A stretch of DNA of 17,147 nt, taken from JAADCS01 sp964473735. GTDB taxonomy: Bacteria > Hydrothermota > Hydrothermia > LBFQ01. The notes below the pieces were generated by a model. The model did no database searches. It saw only the letters and a list, made by a program, of their open reading frames with translations, and had not been told where the DNA came from. The DNA lies in NCBI GenBank assembly GCA_964473735.1, contig CAYYQD010000031.1:1-17147 (forward strand). Direction: 5' to 3'. Made by a program: the position numbers and the translations under genes. The first letter of the stretch is position 1, and each line of letters opens with the position of its first letter. This document shows positions 6,739 to 15,785 of this stretch, one piece after another.

Positions 6739-6767
6739 TTGCACTCCACAGCTTTCCGGGGTATAAT
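6739..6767 (+). promoter_or_regulatory. Promoter of the hydrolase-sprA operon
   Basis: TTGCAC at 6739-6744, a 17-base spacer and a perfect TATAAT at 6762-6767. The ATG of the first gene is 8 bases beyond the -10 box, so the start of transcription should fall almost on the start codon. There is no room for a ribosome binding site. Confidence 0.75.
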
Positions 6768-6775
6768 ACCTTTCC

Positions 6776-7360
6776 ATGGTGGAGTACAGTGTGAAGGATA
6801 AGGTTTCCCTGCCGGTTGGGAGGAGCGCGGTCATAGTGGTGGATATGCAGAACGACTTCGTAGACCCTGAGGGGGCCCTGTTCGTCCCGGATGCCCCAAA
6901 AACCGTTCCATCTATAGCCCGTCTCCTCTCTAAGGCGAGAGAGGCGGGGGTGCCCGTATTCTACACACAGGACTGGCACGGCGAGGAGGATCCGGAGTTC
7001 GCCATATGGGGGAAGCACGCCGTGGCCGGGACCTGGGGGGCCGAGATAGTGCCCGCCCTCAAGCCCGAAAAGGGAGATACCCTGATAAAGAAACTGCGTT
7101 ATGACGGTTTCTACGGTACTCCGCTGGACCACCTGTTGAGGTTGAAGGGGGTAGAGTACGTGGTGGTGGTGGGTACGGTAGCCAACATATGCGTCCTACA
7201 TACGGCCGGTTCGGCCGCCCTAAGGTGGTACAAGGTTGTCGTCCCGATGGACGGCGTCTCCGCCCTGAACGAGGGCGACTACCACTTCGCCCTACGGCAG
7301 ATAGATTTCCTGTACAGGGGCAGCGTCGTAAAGAGCGTTGACGGTATAGAGTTCGTGTAA
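6776..7360 (+). CDS. Isochorismatase-family cysteine hydrolase, probable nicotinamidase
   Basis: Most likely deamidates nicotinamide to nicotinate for NAD salvage (PncA-like), in the cytoplasm. The 194-residue length and the Rossmann-like fold pattern fit the family. The catalytic triad can be read: Asp23 in VVDMQNDF, Lys106 in KKLRYDGF, and Cys139 in VANICVLHTA. The metal ligands expected of nicotinamidases are also visible: Asp66 and His68 in TQDWH, and His81 in GKHAVAGTWGAE, which resembles the family HCVQGTxGAE segment. A different amide substrate within the family cannot be excluded, so no symbol is given. The gene begins 8 bases after a TATAAT box (leaderless) and is followed one base after its stop by the sprA-like gene, so the two are co-transcribed. 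No functional link between them is obvious. Confidence 0.9.
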   Translation: MVEYSVKDKVSLPVGRSAVIVVDMQNDFVDPEGALFVPDAPKTVPSIARLLSKAREAGVPVFYTQDWHGEEDPEFAIWGKHAVAGTWGAEIVPALKPEKGDTLIKKLRYDGFYGTPLDHLLRLKGVEYVVVVGTVANICVLHTAGSAALRWYKVVVPMDGVSALNEGDYHFALRQIDFLYRGSVVKSVDGIEFV

Positions 7361-7361
7361 G

Positions 7362-10300
7362 GTGTTCTGGTTTCTCCTTTCGTACGAGGACTACTTTACG
7401 AAGAGGCTCCTGAAGGAGAGCTTCAGCTACTCCTACACCTACGACTCCACCCACGTCTACGGCCTGTACTCCTACTTCGGGACGGAGGATACCGTGAAGG
7501 TCCTAACGGTAGAGGAATTCTTCGGCATAAACCTCCTGAAGTACCTGAGGCAGACCACCGTCAGACCTTACGACACCTCCTCCTCCCGGGCCATATCCGG
7601 CCTCGTGCCCGACATAGAGGTCCCCGTACAGATACCGAAGCGTTGGAGGTTCTTAGGGGAAGGTGTGAGTAAGGTCTCCCTGAGAGGGGAGCAGACCATA
7701 TCCATAGGAGGGTACAAGGAGGACCTGCTAAGCCCCGGAGGTAGCAACCTGAACAACACCTACCAGATGAGCAACGTCCCCGGCCTGAACATGAAACAGA
7801 CCTTAAACGTACTGATAACAGGACAGATAACCGATCGCCTCAAGGTGGAGGTCAGACACAACTCGGAGGAGACCTCCGTGGGGAAACAGAAGATCCTCCT
7901 CTCCTACACCGGCACGGACGACGACATAGTTCAGAGCCTTCAGGCCGGAGATATAGACGTGTCCGACTTTCCCAGTACGGGCTACTCCTCCCTGGGGGCG
8001 GGAGCGGGTCTTTTCGGACTCAAGGGTCGCTTCGCCTTCGGTCCCATGAAGATGGTGGCCGTGGCCACCAAGGAGAAGGGTCAGAGCCAGAGCAAGGTAT
8101 TTCAGGCCAAATCTCAGGTAATCGTGGATACGATATGGGGGAGCGAGTACGTAAGGAGTACCTTTTTCTACGTACCGATAGCCCCGTTCATACCGGTCGG
8201 GGACGACCCAACCGACTACCGCGTTGAGAACCTACTCCTCTTCTACAGGCCCCAGACCCTGACGGGGAACTCCTACGTGTACGGTAAGGCCTACTACATG
8301 ATGGACACCTTAGGTGTAATTACGGACGACACCTCCCGCTGCATCGTGGGGGGAAGGTTCGTTCAGATGGACCCCGGCTCTTACCGGCTCTACAGCGGGA
8401 ACGTGGTTCAGATCCTTGAGCAACCTAACGCTACGTGGTGGTGGCTCGGTGCCGTATATACCCTCGTCAAGAAGGACGGTACGGACACCGTAAGGGTGGG
8501 GTACGTCCCATCCTCCCCGGACAGCGCCAACCCTATAAGGATGCTCCTTATGAAGTTGGACAAGATGACCCCCTCCGACAGCGCCCTTACCTGCGCCAGA
8601 GGGATAAACCTCCTTGAGCTCAAGAACATCTACTCCCTGCCCTACGAGCTTGATACGAGCGTTACCCCCGTCAGCATAACCTTCAACATATACCGGGACA
8701 ACCCCTCAACCAACGACTCCATAGGGCAGAACGGCATAAAGTTTTCAACCCTCTTGGGCGTGGACCCCGACGGGGACGGCCACATAAACGACATCGTGAC
8801 CGTTATAAACGGAGCGGATACGGTGAATTTCCGGGTGTTGGACGTAAGACCGGAGGGGGGCGGGTACCTCATATTCCCCAAGTTCTGGCCCTTCGCCGAC
8901 ACCGTTCTGAAGGATAGGGACAGCGTTATCTACCTGATAGACCAAGAGTACTGGAGGAACTTCTACGCCGAGAAGTATTACATGGTCCTCACTTTCAAGA
9001 AGCCGCAGCAGTTCATAAGCCTCGGGGGCATGATCATAGAGGGGTCCGTGGAGATCTTCAAAAACGGCCAGAGGTTGGAGGAGGGGAAGGATTATACCGT
9101 TGATTACGTGACGGGGACCGTGCGTTTTATGACTCCCCTGAACGAGACGGACGAGATAAAGATAAACTACCGAACCGAGGGGCTGGGAGGTGAGAGCAGG
9201 GCCATATTGGGACTCGCCTCCACCTTTGATATAACGGACAACTTCAAGCTCAACATCAACTACCTGTCCAAATCAAAGGCCACCATCTCCAAGAGGCCGA
9301 TGTTCGGCTCCGAGCCCAACGGCTACGGCGTACTTGACGCCTCCTTGCGTTTCAACCACACCATGGACTACCTGAACCGGTTCCTGAACACCCACACCCC
9401 TCTTAGCCTTGAGAAGAAGAGCGAGGTGAAGGTGAGCGGTGAGGTGGCCAAGTCCTTCCCCAACCCGAACACGGCCGGGGAGGCTTATATAGACAAGTTT
9501 GACGACGTTGAGGCCAACCTGTTCAACTTAGTGAGTATAAGCTACAGGAACTGGATACACGGCTCCCTGCCCTACATACTGGACTCCACCACCCACGCCG
9601 ATACGTCCATCCTCGCCAACCGGCAGTCGTGGTACACGGCGATAATGGCCACTAAGGGCGACATACTGCCCGTGAACGACCCCAATGAAACGGGCAAGAG
9701 GGAGGAGCTGATGCGCCTCGTAGCCGAGCCCCGGATCCCCGGAATCCCCAACTACATGACCATAATGACGGGGGAGCAGCAGGAGAGGAGCTTCAGGGAC
9801 ATGGAGTACGTTGAGGTGTACGTAAGGGGGCACGGCGTTCTCATCTTAGACATAGGCACCAACATACCGGAGGACGCGTACGTCAGGGCGTGCGACGGCA
9901 ACTTCTACGGCCTTGGCGTTCTGAACACCGAGGACCTTGACGACGACAACCAGTTCACGGAGACGAGGGAGGACGTAGGTCTGGACGGTGTGAGGGGACG
10001 GGACGGGGCGTGCAACCCCTCGGGTGGGGACTGGGGGAACGACGATTATACCATATCCAACCCGAGCGCCGCAGATCCCTTTGAGATAAACCGGTACGAG
10101 GGCAACCATCACATGGACTCCGAGGATTTCAACCGGAACTTCAAACTTGACCTGTCGGAGAACTTCTACTCCTACGTGATAGACATAGACACGATGACCC
10201 CCATATCCGAGTACAACGGTTGGAAGCTCTTCCGTATTCCCCTTCGGAAGCCCACCCGGGTCTACGGCAACCCTTCCCTTGACCGCATAGCATACTACCG

Positions 10301-12911
10301 CATAACGTGGTACGGATTTACCCGTACCGACACCCTCTTCCTCTGGCACATAGGGATAGGCGGGAGTACGTGGATAAACGAAGGCGTTAAGGTGGATACG
10401 GCCGACACCACCCAGTACTTAGCCCTGAACTTCGTCAGTAAGAAGACCACTACCGGGTACGAGTACCCTCCGGGCGTTGAGGAAAAGCTGAACTACCAGT
10501 ACGGCTCCAACGCCTACGAGGACGAGGGGGCCCTCTCCATGCTCTACGACATAAAACCCGGGGACTACGCCCTCGCCCGAAAGAACGTGGGGAAGTATAA
10601 CTTCATAAACTACCGCTCAATATCCCTGTGGGTGTGGGACAGGACCTCCAGCCATCCGACCCTGATAGTGCGTTTCGGTAAGGACTCCCTTAACTTCTAC
10701 GAGTACAGGGAGCGGATAATGGGAAGCAGGTGGCAGAGCGTGAAGATACCTCTGGACAGTCTGGTAAGGTTTAAGGGGGAGGGCTACTCGCAGGCCTACA
10801 GGAGTAACGGTAGGTACGGGGTTAAGGGTAATCCGAGCCTGTTTGAGGTGGAGTTCTTCTGGGTGGGTATAGCCAACGATTCTTCCGCGCGCATATCGGG
10901 GGATCTGTGGGTGAACGAACTCCGCCTTACGGATCCTGTCCGCACGTCGGCCCACGCCGGGAACGTGACCCTCTCCCTCAACGTATCCGACCTATTCCAG
11001 ACCACGGTGAACGGGAACTTTGAGCAGATAGACTTCGCGAGGTCCGCCACGGACCTGAGCCAGTACAGATCTTCCCGATTCAACCTCAACTCTACCCTCA
11101 ACCTGCACCGTCTCTTCCCCAGCTCCTGGGGTCTGAACGCCCCCGTCAGCTTCTCCCACAGCCTTACGACCCGATTACCTAAGTTCGTCCCCGGTCTTGA
11201 TGTACCCGTCACCTCTCCGGAGGAGAGGAGGAGACTGACCTCAACCAACAGGTCCACCGCGTACAGCGTCTCCTTCTCCAAGACGGGCTCCTCCAACCTC
11301 ATCGGAAAGTGGTTCGTTGACCCGTGGAGGTTGAACCACGGTATGCGGTACGACTTCTCCTACGTACCGGGGCAATCCAAAGACTCAACCGTGTCGGCGA
11401 ATTACGGCGTAAGGTACGCCTACCGTCCCACCGGGGAGTTCATGCTGGGGAGCAGGAGGTACCGCTACCTGCCATCGTCCTACAGCGTCTCTTACGATTA
11501 CAATACTACATCCACCTTCTCCGAGGTGTTGGGCTCCAAAACCCGCCGTACGGATAAAACGGGGAACCTGTCCGCGAGCCTGAACTACGACCCCATACCC
11601 GGTATGCTTAGCCTCGGGTACTCCGTATCGCGGAGGGGAGACTACAGGTACGGGGAGCTCATGAAGAGCCCCCTTGACAGCCTCTTGGGGTTTGAGAGTC
11701 AGTTCCGCGAGAACGTAACCTCCTCCCTGAACTTGGGCCAGATATGGTTCCTGCGCCCTTCCATCAGCTACAGACACGGTTACTCGGAGAACAGGAAACC
11801 GGAGAACGCCCTGACGGGCTTTGACGTCAGGGACCTGAACGAGGACCTGAACGTAGGATTCACTCTGAACTTTGAGACCGGTACCGTGTTATCTAAGATA
11901 GGAGGCTTAAGGGACAGGAGTAAGGACACCTCCCTCTCAACGGCCGGTCCCATCCATACTATCCTGTACGGTATGGATCGCCTCTCCCGGGTCTGGAGGA
12001 ACGTCCGTCTCAACTACTCCTTCAGCCGTACCTCTAACTACTACGCCGCCCTGGGAAGGGCGGACATGATGTACCGCTTAGGACTGTCCATAGATCCGAG
12101 GGTACAGGTGACGGACACGCAGAGGTCTATATGGAGGGAGAGCCACAGGTACGACCTCTCCACCTCCATAAACGTGGGTGGGATGAACCTGTCGCCCCGT
12201 GGTAGCTACTCCAGAGACCTCAGGGACGATAACACCCAGCGAATACTGACGCAGACGTGGAGGTTCCCCGACGTCAGCCTGACCGTTAGACCTGCACCCT
12301 TCGTATCCGGCTTTAAGTTCATAGCAGGATCGGACCTCACCCTCAGCTTCTCCGATGAGAGGAGCAGGACGACCTACCCCCTGTGGAGGCCCACCTTGGG
12401 GGACACGGTTGAGCCCCGGACCCTGACGAACACCCGGACCTTGAACGTATCCCCCCACTTTACCCTGAAAAACGGAACGAACGTCTCCCTGACCTACACC
12501 TACACCCGTACGAACAACCACCAGATATACTCGGCCACCAACGTGGAGAATCTAAGTACTCAGAGTAAGTACGAGATAAGCGCCAACCACACCTTCAGCA
12601 GCTTTGCCGGGATTCGCTTACCCTGGAGCAAAGGACGGTTCCTCTCCCTCAAGAACCAGCTGACCCTCTCCCTAACCTACAGCCTGACGAGGGGAACGGA
12701 CGTGAGCGTAAACCACCTGTTTGAGGGGGATAACTCCGTAGACACCCTATCCCGCAGGAAGACGGATAACTTCACCTTGAGCGCCACCTACAAGTTCAGC
12801 AACGCTGTGGATGCCACCTTCAGCTACATATACAACCTCAGTGGAGATTACGAGGGTGGGGTATTCACCCGAAAGAACCAGATAAGGGCGGACATAACGA
12901 TAAAGTTTTAG
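7362..12911 (+). CDS. sprA: SprA-like outer-membrane translocon of a type IX secretion-like system
   Basis: In Bacteroidota SprA (Sov) is the giant outer-membrane beta-barrel through which T9SS clients pass; this homologue has 1849 residues against about 2400 there. Family-like blocks include QTLNVLITGQITDRLKVEV (146-164), the stretch with LLSYTGTDDDIVQSLQAGDI (179-198), LFGLKGRFAFGPMKM (217-231), and near residue 562 IFKNGQRLEEGKDYTVDY followed by GTVRFM, typical of SprA. The C-terminal 800 residues are dense in alternating beta-strands, and the last residue is Phe (ADITIKF), like an outer-membrane assembly signal. Start is GTG one base after the upstream TAA; an in-frame TAG at 7347 rules out an earlier start. 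The N-terminus MFWFLLSYEDYF lacks a proper signal peptide, which is odd for an exported barrel. Two probable clients flank it in this window. Confidence 0.88.
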   Translation: MFWFLLSYEDYFTKRLLKESFSYSYTYDSTHVYGLYSYFGTEDTVKVLTVEEFFGINLLKYLRQTTVRPYDTSSSRAISGLVPDIEVPVQIPKRWRFLGEGVSKVSLRGEQTISIGGYKEDLLSPGGSNLNNTYQMSNVPGLNMKQTLNVLITGQITDRLKVEVRHNSEETSVGKQKILLSYTGTDDDIVQSLQAGDIDVSDFPSTGYSSLGAGAGLFGLKGRFAFGPMKMVAVATKEKGQSQSKVFQAKSQVIVDTIWGSEYVRSTFFYVPIAPFIPVGDDPTDYRVENLLLFYRPQTLTGNSYVYGKAYYMMDTLGVITDDTSRCIVGGRFVQMDPGSYRLYSGNVVQILEQPNATWWWLGAVYTLVKKDGTDTVRVGYVPSSPDSANPIRMLLMKLDKMTPSDSALTCARGINLLELKNIYSLPYELDTSVTPVSITFNIYRDNPSTNDSIGQNGIKFSTLLGVDPDGDGHINDIVTVINGADTVNFRVLDVRPEGGGYLIFPKFWPFADTVLKDRDSVIYLIDQEYWRNFYAEKYYMVLTFKKPQQFISLGGMIIEGSVEIFKNGQRLEEGKDYTVDYVTGTVRFMTPLNETDEIKINYRTEGLGGESRAILGLASTFDITDNFKLNINYLSKSKATISKRPMFGSEPNGYGVLDASLRFNHTMDYLNRFLNTHTPLSLEKKSEVKVSGEVAKSFPNPNTAGEAYIDKFDDVEANLFNLVSISYRNWIHGSLPYILDSTTHADTSILANRQSWYTAIMATKGDILPVNDPNETGKREELMRLVAEPRIPGIPNYMTIMTGEQQERSFRDMEYVEVYVRGHGVLILDIGTNIPEDAYVRACDGNFYGLGVLNTEDLDDDNQFTETREDVGLDGVRGRDGACNPSGGDWGNDDYTISNPSAADPFEINRYEGNHHMDSEDFNRNFKLDLSENFYSYVIDIDTMTPISEYNGWKLFRIPLRKPTRVYGNPSLDRIAYYRITWYGFTRTDTLFLWHIGIGGSTWINEGVKVDTADTTQYLALNFVSKKTTTGYEYPPGVEEKLNYQYGSNAYEDEGALSMLYDIKPGDYALARKNVGKYNFINYRSISLWVWDRTSSHPTLIVRFGKDSLNFYEYRERIMGSRWQSVKIPLDSLVRFKGEGYSQAYRSNGRYGVKGNPSLFEVEFFWVGIANDSSARISGDLWVNELRLTDPVRTSAHAGNVTLSLNVSDLFQTTVNGNFEQIDFARSATDLSQYRSSRFNLNSTLNLHRLFPSSWGLNAPVSFSHSLTTRLPKFVPGLDVPVTSPEERRRLTSTNRSTAYSVSFSKTGSSNLIGKWFVDPWRLNHGMRYDFSYVPGQSKDSTVSANYGVRYAYRPTGEFMLGSRRYRYLPSSYSVSYDYNTTSTFSEVLGSKTRRTDKTGNLSASLNYDPIPGMLSLGYSVSRRGDYRYGELMKSPLDSLLGFESQFRENVTSSLNLGQIWFLRPSISYRHGYSENRKPENALTGFDVRDLNEDLNVGFTLNFETGTVLSKIGGLRDRSKDTSLSTAGPIHTILYGMDRLSRVWRNVRLNYSFSRTSNYYAALGRADMMYRLGLSIDPRVQVTDTQRSIWRESHRYDLSTSINVGGMNLSPRGSYSRDLRDDNTQRILTQTWRFPDVSLTVRPAPFVSGFKFIAGSDLTLSFSDERSRTTYPLWRPTLGDTVEPRTLTNTRTLNVSPHFTLKNGTNVSLTYTYTRTNNHQIYSATNVENLSTQSKYEISANHTFSSFAGIRLPWSKGRFLSLKNQLTLSLTYSLTRGTDVSVNHLFEGDNSVDTLSRRKTDNFTLSATYKFSNAVDATFSYIYNLSGDYEGGVFTRKNQIRADITIKF

Positions 12912-13187
12912 GGATTACCTTTACCATGTCCAGCGATTATAGGGGACGGCACCCGGAATTTTGGCATTTCTGGGAGATTTCTGCAGCGTAATGCCGCCGA
13001 TATCCACCGCATCTTATCTTTGTCGCTTCAAAGAAGTTTACGGGAAAACATGCTATATTAATCGTATTTTGTCATATAATGTTGAATAAAATGATTGTAT
13101 CGTGTGGCATCCGCACCTATTTTGCAAATCCCGCTGTTCCAGATATGGGGCCCGAAAGCGTGTCCTCACTCCTTTAGAATAGGAACG
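12912..13187. other. A/T-richer intergenic region before the FG-GAP gene
   Basis: The 276 bases between sprA and the next gene are clearly richer in A/T than the coding DNA, mostly at 13030-13100. There is a TATAAT at 13075-13080 without a clear -35 box, followed by a 28-codon frame (ATG 13091 to TAG 13175-13177). No terminator hairpin was seen behind sprA. Confidence 0.4.
13175..13180 (+). promoter_or_regulatory. -10 box of the FG-GAP propeller gene
   Basis: TAGAAT at 13175-13180 lies 7 bases before the ATG at 13188, the same arrangement as at five other starts in the window. An AGGA (13181-13184) in between could instead act as a weak ribosome binding site for a longer transcript begun at the TATAAT of 13075-13080. 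Confidence 0.45.
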
Positions 13188-14729
13188 ATGATAGCGGTGA
13201 TACTTTCGCAATCCTTTGCTCCGTTTGATTACGCCACTGCTACGTGGTATATGAGGAACGGTGCCCTGTCTCACTCGGGCCTCCAGAATCTAAAGGGGGC
13301 GGTATCCGGACCCAATCTGCGCTGTTCCTACAGCGGGATTACCGGGGAGGGGGACCCCCTCATAGCCGACATAAACGGCGATGGACTTAACGAGATAGTG
13401 TTCTCGGCCTACTCCCCGGCACAGGTCATAGCGATCAGGGGTACGGACTGTACCCTCCTGTGGAGTTATGACATATCCGCAACCTCATGGGGTACGGCCG
13501 CCGTGGGAGAGCTGGACCCCTCCGTTCCCGGTCTGGAGGTCGTGGCCACGTCGTGGAACAGCTATATCTACGCCCTCAGGGGTACGGACGGTACTCTCCT
13601 ATGGAGTCGTCGCATAGACACCGTATCTTTCTCCATGCAGAGCTCCGTGGCCGTATACGACGTAAACGGCGATGGCATCGGAGAGGTCTTCGTGCATACC
13701 AACAGCGAGGTCTTAGCCCTCAGGGGCACGGACGGAACCACGATATGGAGCTATCCCGCCTCCGGCAGGTACAACTCCCCCGCCGTGTACGACGTGGATA
13801 TGGACTCGCAGTACGAAGTGATAGACGTGACCTCGGGGGGAACCCTGCTGGTCCTTGACGCCAACACCGGCACCCTTGATTACTCGGTCTCTTTAGGCGG
13901 ATCCACGGAGGGATCTCCGACCGTATCCGACATTGACGGCGACGGCACCCCCGACATAGTGGTGGGGACATCCGGTGGCAGGGTTGTGGCGGTGGACGGA
14001 CCAAGCGGCACCGTACTGTGGAACGTGGCGGTGGGCGGAAACAACAGGGGAACGCCCTCCGTATACGACGTGAACGGCGATGGCGTAAAGGAGGTCCTCA
14101 TAGGGAATACCTCCGGGAACGCGGTGTATGCCCTGCGGGGAACCGACGGTACGGTCGTGTGGTCGTACAGCCATACCTACAGTTACGAGCAGGCCTTCGC
14201 CCGGAAGCTGGGAGACGTGGACAACGATGGCGAGATAGAGGTCGTACTGACGAGCTATGGGAGCAGGGTAGGGAGCTCCCCGATGTTCATAGTCCTGAAC
14301 GGAAGTACCGGAACGCCGGAATGGACCTACGACGTCTCCGGAAAGGGGACGGAGGGAGCCTCCATCGGGGACGTGGATAACGACGGATGTATGGAGATAG
14401 TGGTGGCCCCCGACTGGACCTCCTCCGGAGGGATAAGGGTGTTTGACTCCTCCACTCCCGTTAGCGGATGTGGAGTGTTAGGGTACGACGACCCCTTATC
14501 GGCGCGGGAGAACAGAGCGGTGAGGTCGGTGTTCATCAAGGTAAGACGGAACGGGAACGTTTTGACCGTAGAGACCGGGAGGGACGTGGAGGTCGTACTC
14601 TACTCCCTGGACGGCAGACTGGTGCATCGCTATAGGACGACGGAGGGTAGAGTTAAGATAAACCTACCGAAGGGCGTGTATATCCTCCGGATACCCGGGT
14701 ATAACCTCATGAGGACCGTAATAATGTGA
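13188..14729 (+). CDS. Exported FG-GAP/PQQ-type beta-propeller with T9SS type A-like sorting domain
   Basis: A 513-residue protein from the ATG at 13188; the frame is open upstream to a TTG at 13095, but that extension adds no signal peptide. The N-terminus MIAVILSQSFAPFDYA could be a very short signal peptide. The body is a beta-propeller: calcium-loop motifs DINGDGLNE (61), DVNGDGIGE (158), DVDMDSQYE (202), DIDGDGTPD (248), DVNGDGVKE (294), DVDNDGEIE (343) and DVDNDGCME (395), plus a degenerate one near 108. Between them several blades carry ALRGTDGTLLWS, the tryptophan signature of PQQ-type propellers. Residues about 445-513 (VVLYSLDGRLVH, PKGVYILRI) form a type A-like sorting domain. It is therefore a probable client of the SprA-like channel encoded just upstream. 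No enzyme motif is visible; a role in surface binding is a guess. Confidence 0.85.
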   Translation: MIAVILSQSFAPFDYATATWYMRNGALSHSGLQNLKGAVSGPNLRCSYSGITGEGDPLIADINGDGLNEIVFSAYSPAQVIAIRGTDCTLLWSYDISATSWGTAAVGELDPSVPGLEVVATSWNSYIYALRGTDGTLLWSRRIDTVSFSMQSSVAVYDVNGDGIGEVFVHTNSEVLALRGTDGTTIWSYPASGRYNSPAVYDVDMDSQYEVIDVTSGGTLLVLDANTGTLDYSVSLGGSTEGSPTVSDIDGDGTPDIVVGTSGGRVVAVDGPSGTVLWNVAVGGNNRGTPSVYDVNGDGVKEVLIGNTSGNAVYALRGTDGTVVWSYSHTYSYEQAFARKLGDVDNDGEIEVVLTSYGSRVGSSPMFIVLNGSTGTPEWTYDVSGKGTEGASIGDVDNDGCMEIVVAPDWTSSGGIRVFDSSTPVSGCGVLGYDDPLSARENRAVRSVFIKVRRNGNVLTVETGRDVEVVLYSLDGRLVHRYRTTEGRVKINLPKGVYILRIPGYNLMRTVIM

Positions 14730-14784
14730 TACGGTAAGGGACACCATTCTTAGATACGTAAAGGGTACGGAGATGAGCCGTCCT

Positions 14785-14790
14785 TACAAT
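14785..14790 (+). promoter_or_regulatory. -10 box of mdh
   Basis: TACAAT, then 8 bases to the ATG at 14799. There is no Shine-Dalgarno sequence in between (ATTGCCTC), so a leaderless mRNA is likely. No good -35 box was found at 16-18 bases. Confidence 0.5.
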
Positions 14791-14798
14791 ATTGCCTC

Positions 14799-15728
14799 AT
14801 GAAAAAGGTAGCTATAATCGGCGCAGGAAACGTTGGAAGCGAGGCTGCAAGGTACCTCGCCCAGAAGGGCATAGCCGAGGTTGTTCTCCTTGACATCGTT
14901 GAGGGTATAGCCAAAGGTAAATCCCTTGACCTCTGGCACTCCGGTCCCATCATCCCCTCCACCACCGTCATCCATGGAACGGGAGACTACGAGCTGATAA
15001 AGGACAGCGACGTCGTCATCATAACCGCCGGCCGTCCCCGTAAGCCCGGTATGACCCGGGAGGAGCTCCTCAAGGTGAACTTTGATATAGTCTCCTCCGT
15101 GGCCGAGAACGTCAAGAAGTACGCCCCCAACGCCGTGGTGATAGTCGTGACCAACCCTCTGGACGCCATGGTATATACCGCTTACAGAGTGACGGGCTTC
15201 CCGAAGAGCAGGGTCATGGGAATGGCCGGACTTCTGGACTCCTCCCGCTTCGCCGCCTTCATAGCTATGGAGCTGGGAATCTCCGCAGCGGACGTCAGGG
15301 CGATGGTACTTGGTACCCACGGGGACCTCATGGTTCCCGTTATGAGATTCACCTCCATAAACGGTCTCCCCGCCACCATGTTCATAAGCGAGGAGCGGAT
15401 GAAGGAGATAATCAAACGCACCCAGAAGGCGGGCGGTGAGATAGTAGGTCTCATGGGTACCAGCGCGTGGTTCGCCCCCGGCGACGCCGCCGGTCTGATG
15501 GCGGAGGCCGTTATACTTGACACCAACAGGGTGCTTCCCGCCTCCGTCTACCTTGAGGGTGAGTACGGCATAAACGGGGTCTTCGTAGGCGTACCCATCG
15601 TCTTAGGTGAGGGCGGTATAAAGAAGGTCCTCGTCGTTGACCTAACGGACGAGGAGTTAGAGGCCCTCAAGCGCAGCGCCGAGCACGTAAAGAAGCTCCA
15701 GGAGCAGGTAGACGCCCTCTTAGGTTGA
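14799..15728 (+). CDS. mdh: Malate dehydrogenase (NAD, LDH-like type)
   Basis: Interconverts malate and oxaloacetate with NAD in central metabolism. The 309-residue length fits the LDH-like MDH group. Visible signs are the NAD-binding GAGNVG (8-13), Asp32 at the end of the second strand favouring NAD over NADP, the active-site loop AGRPRKPGMTR with Arg81 in the position that distinguishes malate from lactate dehydrogenases (Gln in LDH), TNPLDAM (118-124), the catalytic pair Asp147 and His174 (GTHGDLMVPV), and Arg150. The gene has its own -10 box directly before the start and ends at a strong terminator, so it is a single-gene unit. Nothing unusual was noted. Confidence 0.96.
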   Translation: MKKVAIIGAGNVGSEAARYLAQKGIAEVVLLDIVEGIAKGKSLDLWHSGPIIPSTTVIHGTGDYELIKDSDVVIITAGRPRKPGMTREELLKVNFDIVSSVAENVKKYAPNAVVIVVTNPLDAMVYTAYRVTGFPKSRVMGMAGLLDSSRFAAFIAMELGISAADVRAMVLGTHGDLMVPVMRFTSINGLPATMFISEERMKEIIKRTQKAGGEIVGLMGTSAWFAPGDAAGLMAEAVILDTNRVLPASVYLEGEYGINGVFVGVPIVLGEGGIKKVLVVDLTDEELEALKRSAEHVKKLQEQVDALLG

Positions 15729-15749
15729 GGGCCTAAGCACCACGCTAAG

Positions 15750-15775
15750 GGGGAGGGGCTACCCCTCCCCTTTTT
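15750..15775 (+). terminator. Intrinsic terminator of mdh
   Basis: GGGGAGGGG (15750-15758) pairs perfectly with CCCCTCCCC (15762-15770) around a three-base CTA loop, followed at once by TTTTT (15771-15775). It is the strongest terminator in the window, 21 bases behind the mdh stop codon. It lies directly upstream of the -10 box of the next gene. Confidence 0.93.
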
Positions 15776-15779
15776 GGTG

Positions 15780-15785
15780 TAGAAT
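15780..15785 (+). promoter_or_regulatory. -10 box of the kinase-methyltransferase pair
   Basis: TAGAAT, then 7 bases to the GTG at 15793. The region where a -35 box would lie is taken up by the mdh terminator hairpin, the same arrangement as at ino1/rdgB. Confidence 0.5.

Noticed and set aside
13095..13187. TTG start for the FG-GAP gene
   Set aside because: The added 31 residues contain no signal peptide or family sequence; the ATG at 13188 has a -10 box and possible short signal peptide.
14784..15320. 178-residue minus-strand frame opposite mdh
   Set aside because: Shadow of mdh; His/Gly-rich nonsense without start signals.
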